A stretch of 64,000 bases of DNA. Origin: an uncultured Desulfuromonadales bacterium. Lineage in GTDB: Bacteria > Desulfobacterota > Desulfuromonadia > Geobacterales > Pseudopelobacteraceae. The notes beneath the pieces are model-generated. The model worked only from the letters and a program-made list of their open reading frames with translations, was not told where the DNA came from and ran no database searches. Below, one piece after another: positions 17,107 to 26,365 of this stretch (the first letter of the stretch is position 1; the number at the start of each line of letters is the position of its first letter). The position numbers and the translations under genes are program-made. Location: positions 1 to 64,000 of the forward strand of contig CAIPTY010000100.1 of the NCBI GenBank assembly GCA_903868145.1, given 5' to 3'.

Positions 17107-18702
17107 TTACCCCAGAATCGCTTTCAGGTCGGCCTCGGCCGTTGTGATGGGAGCGATGTTGAAGTTCTCAACCAGGAAGTTGAGTACATTTGGTGTTATG
17201 AATGCCGGCAGGGTTGGCCCGAGCTTGATATTTTTGATGCCCAGATGGAACAGCGTCAACAGGATAACAACCGCCTTCTGCTCATACCAGGAGAGGATCA
17301 TGGACAGTGGCAGATCGTTGACGCCACACTCAAAGGCTCCAGCCAGGGCCACGGCGATCTGGATGGCCGAGTATGCGTCGTTGCACTGGCCGACGTCCAA
17401 CAGGCGCGGAATACCGCCGATGTCGCCGAACTCCAGCTTGTTGAAGCGGTATTTGCCGCAGGCCAGGGTCAGGATGATGGAATCCTTGGGCGCCTTCTCG
17501 GCAAATTCGGTGTAATAGTTGCGGCCCGACTTGGCACCGTCACAACCGCCCACCAGGAAGAAATGCTTTATCTGGCCTGACTTGACGGCCGCGATGACCT
17601 TGTCGGCCACCCCCAGCACGGCGTTGTGGCCGAAGCCGGTCAGGATCTCCTGCCCCGGATTCTCGGGCAGTGCCGGACATGCAAGCGCCTTTTCGATAAC
17701 CGGGCTGAAATCCCAGCCGTCGATGTGGCTGACGCCGGGCCAGGCAACCAGACCCCACGTAAAGAGCCGGTCGGTATAAGATTCAGCCGGTTTCTGGATG
17801 CAGTTGGTGTTGAAGATTATGGCGCTGGGAAACGCGGCGAATTCCTTGGCCTGATCCTGCCAGGCCCCGCCGTAGTTGGCAACCAGGTGGCTGTACTTTT
17901 TCAGACCGGGATAGCCATGGGCCGGCAGCATTTCGCCATGGGTGTAGATATTGATCCCCGTCCCTTCGGTCTGTTTGAGAATTTCTTCCAGCATCTTCAG
18001 GTCGTGGCCGGATACCAGGATAGCCTTGCCGGCCCTGGTGCCGAGTTGAACCGGCGTGGGAACCGGGTGGCCGTAGGTGTCCGTGTGGGCGGTATTGAGG
18101 AGACCCATTACGGTCAGATTCTGCTTGCCGCACTCCATGGAAAGGCCGACGAAATCCATCAGACCCAGGTTGGCGTCGGTGGTTGCTGCCAGAGCCTTCT
18201 GGAAAAAGGCCATCACCTCGTCATCGGTCTTTCCCAGAATCATGGCATGATCCATATATGCGGCCATGCCCTTCAGGCCGTACATCAGGATCTCGATTAC
18301 GGAACGGATGTCTTCGTTGACGTGCTGGGTGTTGATGCCGTACTGCTCTCCCTGGGCGGTCATGCCGGCCAGATCATCGGCCGGTTTCCAGTCGGCGACC
18401 GGATTACTGACAGCCGTTCCTAAGGAGGCTTTGGCTTTCTCTTTAAGCTCGTAGCACTGTTTGATCATACCGCCGATACGGGCTGCGTCAAAATCAACAT
18501 TGGTGACGGTAGTGAAGAGCGCCTCGATGGTGAAACGGTCGATCTCGGCGGTGCGCCCCAGTTTGTCGGCATAGAGCGCCAGGCTCTTCAGACCGTACAG
18601 CAGATGATCCTGCAGTGCAGCCACTTCCGGTTTTTTGCCGCATACGCCTGAAATATTACAGCCGGTTCCCTGTGCTGCCTGTTCGCATTGATTACAGAAC
18701 AT
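17107..18702 (-). CDS. hcp: Hybrid cluster protein (hydroxylamine reductase / NO reductase)
   Basis: The 531-residue protein matches Hcp. The N-terminal cluster ligands are in MFCNQCEQAAQGTGCNISGVC (Cys3, 6, 15, 21). Downstream hybrid-cluster ligands are visible in IFNTNCIQKP, LACGKYRFN and GQCNDAYSA. The family reduces hydroxylamine in vitro and is linked to NO reduction and protein S-nitrosylation in vivo. AGGAGGAAC precedes the ATG. It heads an operon with the PAS gene and the nitrite reductase, and a TTGAC-N4-GTCAA palindrome lies about 100 bases upstream. Confidence 0.95.
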   Translation of the reverse strand: MFCNQCEQAAQGTGCNISGVCGKKPEVAALQDHLLYGLKSLALYADKLGRTAEIDRFTIEALFTTVTNVDFDAARIGGMIKQCYELKEKAKASLGTAVSNPVADWKPADDLAGMTAQGEQYGINTQHVNEDIRSVIEILMYGLKGMAAYMDHAMILGKTDDEVMAFFQKALAATTDANLGLMDFVGLSMECGKQNLTVMGLLNTAHTDTYGHPVPTPVQLGTRAGKAILVSGHDLKMLEEILKQTEGTGINIYTHGEMLPAHGYPGLKKYSHLVANYGGAWQDQAKEFAAFPSAIIFNTNCIQKPAESYTDRLFTWGLVAWPGVSHIDGWDFSPVIEKALACPALPENPGQEILTGFGHNAVLGVADKVIAAVKSGQIKHFFLVGGCDGAKSGRNYYTEFAEKAPKDSIILTLACGKYRFNKLEFGDIGGIPRLLDVGQCNDAYSAIQIAVALAGAFECGVNDLPLSMILSWYEQKAVVILLTLFHLGIKNIKLGPTLPAFITPNVLNFLVENFNIAPITTAEADLKAILG

Positions 18703-18730
18703 TCGTTGTTCCTCCTGTGGGGTTTCAGTT

Positions 18731-18751
18731 AAACTCGCTATCGAGTTTTTT
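18731..18751 (+). terminator. Hairpin with T-tract in the hcp leader
   Basis: AAACTCG and CGAGTTT pair around CTAT, followed by TTT, so on the plus strand it looks like a small terminator. On the minus strand it forms a hairpin in the hcp 5' untranslated region just ahead of the ribosome binding site. Which strand matters is unclear. Confidence 0.4.
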
Positions 18752-18770
18752 CTGTTTGTATGATAGTGAG

Positions 18771-18810
18771 AGTATAGTAGGTATTCAGATATTTACTTGA
18801 CGCCGGTCAA
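18771..18810 (-). promoter_or_regulatory. hcp promoter with CRP/FNR-type (HcpR-like) operator
   Basis: TTGAC-GCCG-GTCAA (18797-18810) is a perfect 5+5 palindrome. It differs at one base from the HcpR consensus as I recall it (TTGACC-N2-GGTCAA). On the minus strand a good -10 box, TATACT, lies at 18776-18771, so transcription would start near 18763 and the palindrome centre would fall near -40 to -41, the class II activator position. The divergent DUF362 gene starts only 27 bases from the palindrome. Confidence 0.65.
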
Positions 18811-18836
18811 AAATATCCATATTGGGAGGTACATTA

Positions 18837-19940
18837 ATGTCAAAAGTATATTTTGCGGACATGCGCGCCGGTCATACAGAAAACCTGTTCGACAAGATCA
18901 GCAGGATTCTGATTCTGTCCGGCTTGAAAGACACCATCTCCGAAGGTGACCTGACGGCCGTAAAGATCCATTTCGGCGAAAAGGGCAACAGCGCCTTCAT
19001 CCGCCCGATCTTTGCCCGGCGTGTGGTGGAGGAAGTCAAGAAACTCGGGGCCAGACCGTTTCTGACCGATTCATCGACGCTGTACCCCGGCGAGCGTAAG
19101 GAAGCGGTCTCGGCCCTGACCTGTGCAATCGAGAACGGCTTTGCGTTTGCCTGTGCCGGTGCGCCGCTGATCATCAGTGATGGGCTGCGGGGCGTCACTG
19201 AGACGGAGGTTGCGGTGGACGGTGAGCTGCTGAAAAATGTCTACATCGGCACCGAGATCGTCGAGGCGGATTCGCTGGTGGCCATGACCCACTTCAAGTG
19301 CCATGAGCTGACCGGATTCGGCGGGGCAATCAAAAACCTGGGCATGGGGTGCGCCAGCCGCAAGGGGAAACTTGTCCAGCACTCCACGGTTGCGCCGGTG
19401 GTAGCGGTAAAAAAGTGTACCGGCTGCGGCATCTGTCCGCGCTCCTGTGCCCACGATGCCATTGTCATCACCGACGGCAAGGCGAACATTGATCCCCGGA
19501 AATGCGCCGGCTGTTCGCGCTGTATCACGGTTTGCCCGGTCACGGCGATCAATATCCAGTGGAACGAGGCGGCCGATCTGGTCATGCGCAAAATGGCCGA
19601 ATACGCCAAGGGTGCGTTGACCGGCAAGGATGGCAAGGCGGTCTACATCAGCTTTATCACGCAGGTGTCACCGGCCTGTGACTGCTACGGCCATTCCGAT
19701 GCCCCGATCGTAAACGACATCGGCATTTGCGCCTCAACCGATCCGGTGGCCATCGATCAGGCCTGCGCCGACCTGGTCAACGGGGCCCGCGGCAACGAAG
19801 GTTCGGCCCTGCAGTCCGGTCACGAGCCTGGCGGGGACAAGTTCCGTGGCTGCTGGCCGGAGATACCCTGGGAGGTTCAACTGGAGCATGGGGAAAAGAT
19901 CGGGCTGGGAACCAGAACGTATGAGCTGGTGAGGCTATGA
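18837..19940 (+). CDS. DUF362 protein with two [4Fe-4S] ferredoxin motifs
   Basis: The ATG at 18837 has GGGAGGT upstream; a TTG five codons earlier is less likely. The 367-residue protein has a DUF362 domain (about 5-180 and 240-360) with an inserted 2x[4Fe-4S] ferredoxin region: CTGCGICPRSC and CAGCSRCITVCP (about 195-240). Such proteins are cytoplasmic and of unknown function, probably electron carriers. It is divergent from hcp and shares the intergenic palindrome, so it may belong to the same regulon. It overlaps the next gene by ATGA. Confidence 0.82.
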   Translation: MSKVYFADMRAGHTENLFDKISRILILSGLKDTISEGDLTAVKIHFGEKGNSAFIRPIFARRVVEEVKKLGARPFLTDSSTLYPGERKEAVSALTCAIENGFAFACAGAPLIISDGLRGVTETEVAVDGELLKNVYIGTEIVEADSLVAMTHFKCHELTGFGGAIKNLGMGCASRKGKLVQHSTVAPVVAVKKCTGCGICPRSCAHDAIVITDGKANIDPRKCAGCSRCITVCPVTAINIQWNEAADLVMRKMAEYAKGALTGKDGKAVYISFITQVSPACDCYGHSDAPIVNDIGICASTDPVAIDQACADLVNGARGNEGSALQSGHEPGGDKFRGCWPEIPWEVQLEHGEKIGLGTRTYELVRL

Positions 19941-21283
19941 AACTGATACAATCTGGCCGTCTGTTTGCCGCGGTGGCAGTGGCTCTTGCCCTGGTTTCGT
20001 CGCCGTTGTATGCCGATGATCCCAGGCCGGTCCGGATCGAGGATCTACGAAGGATTCCCCAGGATGTGCGCCCTTTCTCCGCAGCGATCAACGTGCCGAT
20101 GAACGCGGACGAACAGGCTCGTGCCCTGCGGCAGTTTCGTGAACGCTACTTTTCCCCCTGGACATCAGCGGTGCCGCTCTACAGTATCACCCAGGCAATC
20201 GCGGACATGAAGTCCTATACGGAAAAAACCTGGTACGGGGAAAACCGGATCAGGGTGGAACCGGAGCGGATCAACCGTTTGCTGGCTCTGGCCGATCTTG
20301 ACCGTATTCCTTCGATGAACCGTTTGGGGATCGCCATTGAGCCGGTCTCTGTCCGTTCCCTGCCGGGCATCAGGCCCTTCTACGAGACCGACGACGATTT
20401 TCCCTTCGATCAACTGCAGTACAGCGAGATCAAGCTGAACGAGCCGGTGCGTATCCTTCATGCATCTACAGACGGAGCATGGCTCTACATCGAGACATCC
20501 GGTGTGTCCGGCTGGGTGACATCCGGTGCAGTGAGGCTTGTCGATGAATCCGTGCGACAGCGGATGAACAGTGCCCAGCAGGTAGTTGTGCTAAAGGATT
20601 TTGCTGTGATCAGGGATGGGCAGGGAAAGCCGCTGCAACAGCCAAAGGTTGGAACCTTGTATCCGCTGGTGAAAGAAAATCCGGACTTTTGGCTGGTTCA
20701 CGCTGCGGTTGCGGGAGAAGGAGAACAGGCGACATTTAAAACAGCGCGTATCGACAGGAATGATGCAGCTCTCCACCCGCTGCCGTTTACGAGCGAGACC
20801 GTTACGGTTGTTGGCAATGAATTGCTGAAAACTCCCTACGGATGGGGCGAAATATTCCGTAACCGCGACTGCTCCGCGACCACCAGAGATTTTTTTCTCC
20901 CCTTCGGTATCTGGCTTCCGCGTAATTCGCTGCAGCAGATATCTTCCGGCCCATTCGTGTCCCTGGCGAACCTCCCCAATGCTGACAAGGAGAAGCTGCT
21001 GCGCGAGCAGGGTGTGCCCTTCAGGACACTTGTACATCGCAAGGGACATATCATGCTGTACGCCGGTCTTATTGACGGCAAACCGGTTATTTTGCACAAT
21101 ACCTGGGCGATACGCTTCAAGCGCGGGGACGCCCCTGAAGAAAAGTTCTACATTGGCAGGACTGTTCTGAGCACTCTGGAACCGGGCAAGGAACTGCCTC
21201 TCTCACGAGGGGTAATTCTCGATTATCTGGATGGAATGCTCCTGTTGCCGGTGAAGGGACAGGGGGAAGGGGCGAACAGGTGA
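19937..21283 (+). CDS. Exported SH3 / NlpC-P60 (C40) cell-wall peptidase
   Basis: A signal peptide (about 1-26) precedes an N-terminal NlpC/P60-associated region, two SH3-type domains (about 125-215 and 215-300) and a C40 peptidase domain. The catalytic Cys is in [13 protein letters not shown] (about 313) and the His in [10 protein letters not shown]. The family cuts peptidoglycan stem peptides in the periplasm. Length 448, as usual for the SH3-N_NLPC class. The ATG overlaps the DUF362 stop, and dtd starts within its own stop, so these form one operon. Confidence 0.85.
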   Translation: MKLIQSGRLFAAVAVALALVSSPLYADDPRPVRIEDLRRIPQDVRPFSAAINVPMNADEQARALRQFRERYFSPWTSAVPLYSITQAIADMKSYTEKTWYGENRIRVEPERINRLLALADLDRIPSMNRLGIAIEPVSVRSLPGIRPFYETDDDFPFDQLQYSEIKLNEPVRILHASTDGAWLYIETSGVSGWVTSGAVRLVDESVRQRMNSAQQVVVLKDFAVIRDGQGKPLQQPKVGTLYPLVKENPDFWLVHAAVAGEGEQATFKTARIDRNDAALHPLPFTSETVTVVGNELLKTPYGWGEIFRNRDCSATTRDFFLPFGIWLPRNSLQQISSGPFVSLANLPNADKEKLLREQGVPFRTLVHRKGHIMLYAGLIDGKPVILHNTWAIRFKRGDAPEEKFYIGRTVLSTLEPGKELPLSRGVILDYLDGMLLLPVKGQGEGANR

Positions 21284-21717
21284 AAACCGTTATCCAGCGC
21301 GTAGTGTCCGCATCGGTGCTTGTGGAAGGAGCCGTTGTCGGCGGGATCGGGCGAGGTATCACGGTTTTTCTGGGAGTCGAGCGGGGAGACGATGAGTCAA
21401 AAGCAGACTGGCTGGCGCAGAAGATTGTCAATCTGAGGATCTTCCCCGATGATGACGGAAAGATGAACCTCTCGGTTGTAGAGAGCGGCGGCTCGCTGCT
21501 GATTGTGTCCCAGTTCACTCTGGCGGGCAACTGTGCAAAGGGGAAAAGGCCTTCGTTTGATTCAGCGGCGAGGCCGGACGAGGCAAGGCGGGTGTATGAA
21601 TACTTTGTCGAAGCGGTAAAACAGCTTGGCGTGACGGTCGCAACCGGTATCTTCCAGGCCGACATGCGGGTGGCGTTGGTCAATGACGGGCCGGTGACCT
21701 TCATCCTGGAACGGTAG
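21280..21717 (+). CDS. dtd: D-aminoacyl-tRNA deacylase
   Basis: The 145-residue enzyme hydrolyses D-aminoacyl-tRNAs and glycyl-tRNA(Ala), recycling mischarged tRNAs. The two family motifs are clear: SQFTLAG (about 77-83) and NDGPVTF (about 136-142), whose Gly-Pro forms the chirality-sensing site. It uses a GTG start that overlaps the stop of the C40 peptidase gene. Confidence 0.95.
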   Translation: MKTVIQRVVSASVLVEGAVVGGIGRGITVFLGVERGDDESKADWLAQKIVNLRIFPDDDGKMNLSVVESGGSLLIVSQFTLAGNCAKGKRPSFDSAARPDEARRVYEYFVEAVKQLGVTVATGIFQADMRVALVNDGPVTFILER

Positions 21718-21765
21718 GTCACCCGCCGACGTTCTCGAAGGGAAATGAGCAACCAGCAGAATATA

Positions 21766-21794
21766 TTGACAATCAATACGGACAGGCCTTAGAG
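21766..21794 (+). promoter_or_regulatory. Predicted promoter of the DUF2062 gene
   Basis: TTGACA at 21766-21771 and TTAGAG at 21789-21794 are 17 bases apart. The -35 is consensus and the -10 weak. Transcription would start near 21801. Confidence 0.4.
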
Positions 21795-21815
21795 TTGCGC
21801 GACTTCGAGGCGACC

Positions 21816-22316
21816 ATGATTTCACGGGAAAAAATCAAAAAACACTTCAAGGAAATCATGTCGCTGGACAGTCATCCCGGGCATATTTCGACCGGTTTCG
21901 CCGTAGGTGTCTTTATCAGTTTTACTCCGCCCATACCCGGCCTGCATACCGCTCTGGCGCTGATTGTCGCCTTTGTATTCCGTCTCAATAAGCTGACCTG
22001 CCTGACCGGCTCCTGGGTCAACTCCCCCATAACCGTCGTTCCATCCATGATACTCAGCTACAAACTGGGAAAATGGCTTCTCGGAGGTCATGGCGCATCA
22101 GAACTGAGGATACGCAACCTGGATTGGCACACCCTCAAGGGGGTCATGATTCACCATTCCAAGCCGCTGCTGCTGGGGTGCTCTATCATCGGTTTCTTCG
22201 CCGCAGTGGCGGCGTACTTCATCTGTTACCGGTTGCTGGTGTTTTTCAGGCGCAAGGATGCCGCACTGGCCGAGATAACCCGCGAGATGGAAGTTGTGGG
22301 GGAAGAACTGGAATAA
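21816..22316 (+). CDS. DUF2062 membrane protein
   Basis: The 166-residue protein matches DUF2062: FKEIMSLDSHPGHISTGFAVGVFISFTPPIPGLHT, then hydrophobic spans at about 25-60, 70-90 and 115-140. Some DUF2062 domains are fused to glycosyltransferases, but this one stands alone. I prefer the ATG at 21816 over a TTG at 21795. Function unknown; the neighbour uppP suggests an envelope role, which is inference. Confidence 0.75.
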   Translation: MISREKIKKHFKEIMSLDSHPGHISTGFAVGVFISFTPPIPGLHTALALIVAFVFRLNKLTCLTGSWVNSPITVVPSMILSYKLGKWLLGGHGASELRIRNLDWHTLKGVMIHHSKPLLLGCSIIGFFAAVAAYFICYRLLVFFRRKDAALAEITREMEVVGEELE

Positions 22317-22357
22317 ACCGCATCTTAATTTGTCAGTCCTGAAAGGAGCAGCATCCC

Positions 22358-23179
22358 GTGAATCTTCTCCACTCCGTAGTGCTCGGAGCGCTGCAGGGTT
22401 TCGCCGAAGTCCTGCCGGTCAGCAGTTCCGCCCATCTTATCCTGGTTCCCTGGCTGCTGAAGTGGCCCGAATCGGGGCTGACCTTTGACGTTGCCCTGCA
22501 TCTGGGCACCTTCCTGGCTCTGTCGCTTTACTTCTGGCGTGACATTGTCGAAATGACAGCGTCCTTTTTCGAGGCGCTCTCCAGCCGATCTCTGGACACC
22601 CCGGCCAAACGGCTGCCATTTCTGATTATCGGCGCCACCGTTCCTGCCGCCGTAGTGGGCAAACTGTTTGAGCACAAGATAGAGGCCATCTTCCGTACTA
22701 ATCCCCTGTTGATCGCTGGCGCGCTGATTGTCTTCGGAATAATACTGGGAATAGCCGATACGGTCGGTCGCAAACGTTTGATGCTGGACGGGATCACGCC
22801 GGCCAGCGCTCTGCTGATCGGGATCCTGCAGTGTCTGGCGCTGATCCCCGGCGTTTCCCGCTCCGGTATCACCATCACCGCCGGACTGATGATGGGATTG
22901 ACTCGCGAGACCGCTGCCCGCTTCTCGTTCCTGATGTCACTTCCGATTGTCTCCGGGGCAGCCTTGCTCAAGACCCTGCACCTGGCCAAGCACGGGATTC
23001 CAGCCGGTGAAGGGGTGCCCATGCTGGTCGGGATCGTGGTTTCAGCGATTACCGGGTATATAAGCGTTGCCTTCCTGCTCAAGTTTGTACAGAAACGGAG
23101 TGTGTCGCCCTTCGTCTGGTATCGGGTAGTGGCGGGCGGGTTTGTCATTGCGGCAATCATGTCGGGATTCAAGGGGTAG
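22358..23179 (+). CDS. uppP: Undecaprenyl-diphosphatase UppP (BacA)
   Basis: The 273-residue integral membrane enzyme dephosphorylates undecaprenyl diphosphate to recycle the peptidoglycan lipid carrier. Signature motifs are LGALQGFAEVLPVSSSAHL (about 9-27) and LIPGVSRSGITITAG (about 165-180). About eight membrane spans. It starts with GTG after AAAGGAGCAGC. radC follows 2 bases after the stop. Confidence 0.95.
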   Translation: MNLLHSVVLGALQGFAEVLPVSSSAHLILVPWLLKWPESGLTFDVALHLGTFLALSLYFWRDIVEMTASFFEALSSRSLDTPAKRLPFLIIGATVPAAVVGKLFEHKIEAIFRTNPLLIAGALIVFGIILGIADTVGRKRLMLDGITPASALLIGILQCLALIPGVSRSGITITAGLMMGLTRETAARFSFLMSLPIVSGAALLKTLHLAKHGIPAGEGVPMLVGIVVSAITGYISVAFLLKFVQKRSVSPFVWYRVVAGGFVIAAIMSGFKG

Positions 23180-23181
23180 GG

Positions 23182-23871
23182 ATGGCGGGCGGGATCAAGG
23201 AATGGCCGGAGGATGAACGGCCACGGGAAAAGATGATCAAACAGGGGGTTGGCAGTCTGAGCAATGCCGAGCTGCTGGCGCTGATTATCCGAACCGGAGA
23301 TACCACCACCAAAAAAAGCGCGATTGATCTGGGGCGTGAGATCATCTCTCACTTTGGGGATAACCTGCGAGAGCTGGGGAGCGCCGATCTTGCTGAAATC
23401 TGTGCAATAAAGGGGATGGGCCCCGCCAAGGCGACCGGCATCAAGGCGGCCTTTGCCCTGGCATCGCGTTTCCAGGCCCGCAAGCTGGAACGTTTTGACC
23501 GTTTCACCTCACCGCAACAGATCTTCGATTATTTTCAGCACGAATTCCGTGACGCCCGCAAGGAATACTTCCTGGCGCTGCTGCTGGACGGCAAGAATCG
23601 GATTATCCGCAGAGTCCAGGTTTCAGAAGGTTCACTGAATCAATCGATCGTACATCCGAGAGAGGTCTTCAGCCCGGCTGTCAAGGAGTCTGCGGCAGCC
23701 GTGATTCTGATCCATAACCACCCCACCGGCGACCCCGCGCCCAGTACGGAGGACATCGCCATCACCCGCCGTCTTCGCGAGGCCGGTGATATCATGGGGA
23801 TCAAGGTGCTTGATCACATCATCATCGGGGATGGGGAATACCTCAGCTTTGTGGAGCGGGGTCTGCTGTAG
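23182..23871 (+). CDS. radC: RadC family JAB/MPN domain protein
   Basis: The 229-residue protein has an N-terminal helix-hairpin-helix part (AIKGMGPAKATGIKAAF) and a C-terminal JAB domain with the metal-binding motif IHNHPTGDPAPSTEDI and the distal conserved DHIIIGDGEYLSF. It is the full-length chromosomal form, close to the family length. Despite the name, a direct DNA repair role is not established. It is convergent with hemG. Confidence 0.92.
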   Translation: MAGGIKEWPEDERPREKMIKQGVGSLSNAELLALIIRTGDTTTKKSAIDLGREIISHFGDNLRELGSADLAEICAIKGMGPAKATGIKAAFALASRFQARKLERFDRFTSPQQIFDYFQHEFRDARKEYFLALLLDGKNRIIRRVQVSEGSLNQSIVHPREVFSPAVKESAAAVILIHNHPTGDPAPSTEDIAITRRLREAGDIMGIKVLDHIIIGDGEYLSFVERGLL

Positions 23872-23888
23872 AGCGTGTCCGTAAATTT

Positions 23889-25301
23889 TCAGCCTGCCAA
23901 TGCCGCCAATGTCTCGTCAGATGCCCGCTGGGCGGCGGCCACGCAGTCGTTCAGGCCGATACCGCGGTAGGAGTTGCCGGTCAGGATCAGTCCGGTATGT
24001 TTTTTCAACAACCCTGCCAATGACTCCAGCCTTTTGCCATGCCCGACCGTATACTGGGGAATGGCCTGGGGGTGGCGGAAGATACGCACAAACGATGGAT
24101 CGATCCCTATCCCCATGGTTGCCTGAAGATCGCGCTTTACCCGGGCTGTAACCTCGTCATCACTCAGATTCACATACTCCGGAAAACAGGCCCCTCCCAT
24201 CATGCTGCGCAGCAGCACCCTGCCCTGCGGCGCACGGTTTTCAAACATGCTGGAATCCCACAGGGTTCCGAGCGTGCTGCGTCCTTCCTTCCTGGGTATC
24301 AGATAACCGAAGCCGTCCAGCGAATGGGAGATTTTATCGCGCTCGTACCCGAAACAGACCACCGTCATGCTGGCGTAGGGGATCTGACGCAGTATGCCTG
24401 ACAGCCCATTGTCGCAGGCAGAGAGTATCTCCGCAGCGGTAAATGCCGGGGAAGCGATAATGACCGCATCAGCTTCATATCCACGAGAATCAGCGCACGA
24501 AACCCGCCAGGGAGAGCTTGTTCCCTTATTCACAGTTACAACCTCGTGCCCCGGTTCAACAATCCCGCCCAGCGATGCGGACAGGGCATCTGAAAGATAC
24601 TGGATCCCCTCACGAAACGAGGTGAGTACTCCGCCTGGTCCGGCGGCGCTGGAAACGACCTTTCCCTCGGCAATATCCCTTTTCTTCTTTTTAGCCAGCC
24701 TGACCATGGCCCGGATCAAACCGCCGTATTCTTGCTCCAGCTCTGCGATGCGCGGGAAACAGGATACGAGGGACATGGTCTCCGGGTCACCGGCGAAGAT
24801 GCCGGATACCATGGGAGCAATCAGCTTGTCGAGAGCCTCGGCCCCCAACCGGCGGCGACCAAAGTCGGCCAGGGTTTCATCCACGCCGACAGGAGCAGAT
24901 GCTATGAAGGGGGTCGGCTCCATTGCCAGACGCAGTTTGCCCGGCCAGGAAATCAGGCGGCTTTTCAGGAATGCGGGTCCGCCGTCCGGTAGCTGGTGCA
25001 GTTCGCCGCCGGAAAAGATGAAGCGCTTGCGGGCGTTGTCGTTGCTGTGATGGAGATGGCCACTGACACCGATGGCTGAGCAGAGTTCCAGGGTCTGGGG
25101 TTTGCTGTCAAGAAACCCGTTGGGCCCCCATTCGCAGGTATAACCCTCCTCACGAATGCTCCAGATCTTGCCGCCGACACGTGCCTCTTTTTCCAGCAGG
25201 CTTATATCCAGCTCGATGCCGGATTTTGCAGCTTTATCACGCAGCAGCCAGGCTGTTGAAAGCCCGGAGATGCCGCCGCCGATGATGATCACTTTTTTCA
25301 T
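23889..25301 (-). CDS. hemY: Protoporphyrinogen/coproporphyrinogen oxidase (HemG/HemY type)
   Basis: The 470-residue flavoprotein oxidises protoporphyrinogen IX (or coproporphyrinogen III) late in heme synthesis. The FAD-binding VIIIGGGISGLSTAWLL is at the N-terminus, EKEARVGGKIWS follows, and the C-terminal GNSYRGIGLNDCVAAA binds FAD again. Two ATGs are possible, 25310 and 25301; the second is better spaced from AGGAG and matches the usual N-terminus. It stands apart from other heme genes. Heavy cytochrome demand fits the organism. Confidence 0.88.
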   Translation of the reverse strand: MKKVIIIGGGISGLSTAWLLRDKAAKSGIELDISLLEKEARVGGKIWSIREEGYTCEWGPNGFLDSKPQTLELCSAIGVSGHLHHSNDNARKRFIFSGGELHQLPDGGPAFLKSRLISWPGKLRLAMEPTPFIASAPVGVDETLADFGRRRLGAEALDKLIAPMVSGIFAGDPETMSLVSCFPRIAELEQEYGGLIRAMVRLAKKKKRDIAEGKVVSSAAGPGGVLTSFREGIQYLSDALSASLGGIVEPGHEVVTVNKGTSSPWRVSCADSRGYEADAVIIASPAFTAAEILSACDNGLSGILRQIPYASMTVVCFGYERDKISHSLDGFGYLIPRKEGRSTLGTLWDSSMFENRAPQGRVLLRSMMGGACFPEYVNLSDDEVTARVKRDLQATMGIGIDPSFVRIFRHPQAIPQYTVGHGKRLESLAGLLKKHTGLILTGNSYRGIGLNDCVAAAQRASDETLAALAG

Positions 25302-25388
25302 ATATTTCATTCTCCTGTATGTCTGCCGGATTTTTCGGGATAGTACGACCGTAGCGCAACGCTGTCAAGGTATACGCCAGAGCTTCTG

Positions 25389-25417
25389 TTGACATGCTGC
25401 CAAAGGCGGCTTAGAGT
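25389..25417 (+). promoter_or_regulatory. Predicted promoter of the DnaJ-like gene
   Basis: TTGACA at 25389-25394 with TAGAGT at 25412-25417 (17-base spacing). The -10 is weak. No heat-shock sigma-32 promoter is apparent. Confidence 0.35.
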
Positions 25418-25449
25418 GTGATTACAATACAGAAAGGACGGAGAATATC

Positions 25450-26349
25450 ATGGCCGCTGCAGATTATTACAAGGTACTCGGGATCGATAAAAAATCCTCC
25501 CCCGAAGACATCAAGAAGGCATTCCGCAAACTGGCGGTCAAGTATCACCCTGACCGCAACCCGGACAACAGGACCGCCGAGGACAAATTCAAGGAGATCA
25601 ATGAGGCCTACGCCGTACTCTCTGATCCGAAAAAGAAAGAGGAGTACGATACCTACGGGTCCAGCGGTTTCCATAAGCAGTACAGCCAGGAGGATATCTT
25701 CAGGGGTTTTGATTTTGGCAATGCCTATAAGGGTATGGGTGCCGGCGGTGGTGAAGACATCTTCTCGCGTCTGTTCGGGGGTTCTTTTGGCGGACGGGCG
25801 GGGCGCGCCGGTTTTCACTCCGGCCCTCAGAAGGGTGGCGACCTGGAGATGGAAACCGATGTCAGTTTCCGTGATGCCGTGCAGGGGGCGGAGAAGGTGA
25901 TCGCTTTCCGCCGCAACGGCAAACGTGAGGAATTGCGGGTGAAGATTCCGGCAGGTGTCGATAACGGCAGCAAGATTCGGATCACCGGCAAGGGGGGGCA
26001 GGGTGAGGGGGGAGGGGAGGCAGGCGATCTGTTCATGATCATCCGCGTGCTGCCCGATCCTGTTTTTAGCCGCGAAGGGGGCGATCTGACGGTGGAGCGC
26101 CGGATTCCGTTCAGTTCCGCCTGTCTGGGAACTTCACTGGATGTACCGACTCTGGAGGGTGACAAGCGCATCAAGATACCGGCAGGCATCCAGCCCGGCA
26201 CAAAGATCCGACTGAAAGGCTTCGGCGTAAAATCGCTGGGGTCAAACGCCAAAGGTGATCTCTATCTCAAGATCGCCCTGCACGTGCCGGAAGCCCTCAG
26301 CGACGAGCAGAAGAAGCTGGTGGAGGAACTGGCGGAGAAGGGGCTGTAA
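25450..26349 (+). CDS. CbpA-like J-domain co-chaperone
   Basis: The 299-residue protein has an N-terminal J domain (about 5-70) with the HPD tripeptide in KYHPDRNPDN, a Gly/Phe-rich linker (about 75-130) and two C-terminal substrate-binding beta domains. The Cys-rich zinc finger of DnaJ is absent, so it is the type II (CbpA) form. It stimulates DnaK ATPase and delivers clients. AGAAAGGACGGAG precedes the start. No dnaK is nearby. Confidence 0.9.
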   Translation: MAAADYYKVLGIDKKSSPEDIKKAFRKLAVKYHPDRNPDNRTAEDKFKEINEAYAVLSDPKKKEEYDTYGSSGFHKQYSQEDIFRGFDFGNAYKGMGAGGGEDIFSRLFGGSFGGRAGRAGFHSGPQKGGDLEMETDVSFRDAVQGAEKVIAFRRNGKREELRVKIPAGVDNGSKIRITGKGGQGEGGGEAGDLFMIIRVLPDPVFSREGGDLTVERRIPFSSACLGTSLDVPTLEGDKRIKIPAGIQPGTKIRLKGFGVKSLGSNAKGDLYLKIALHVPEALSDEQKKLVEELAEKGL

Positions 26350-26365
26350 AACAATTCATCAGGCC

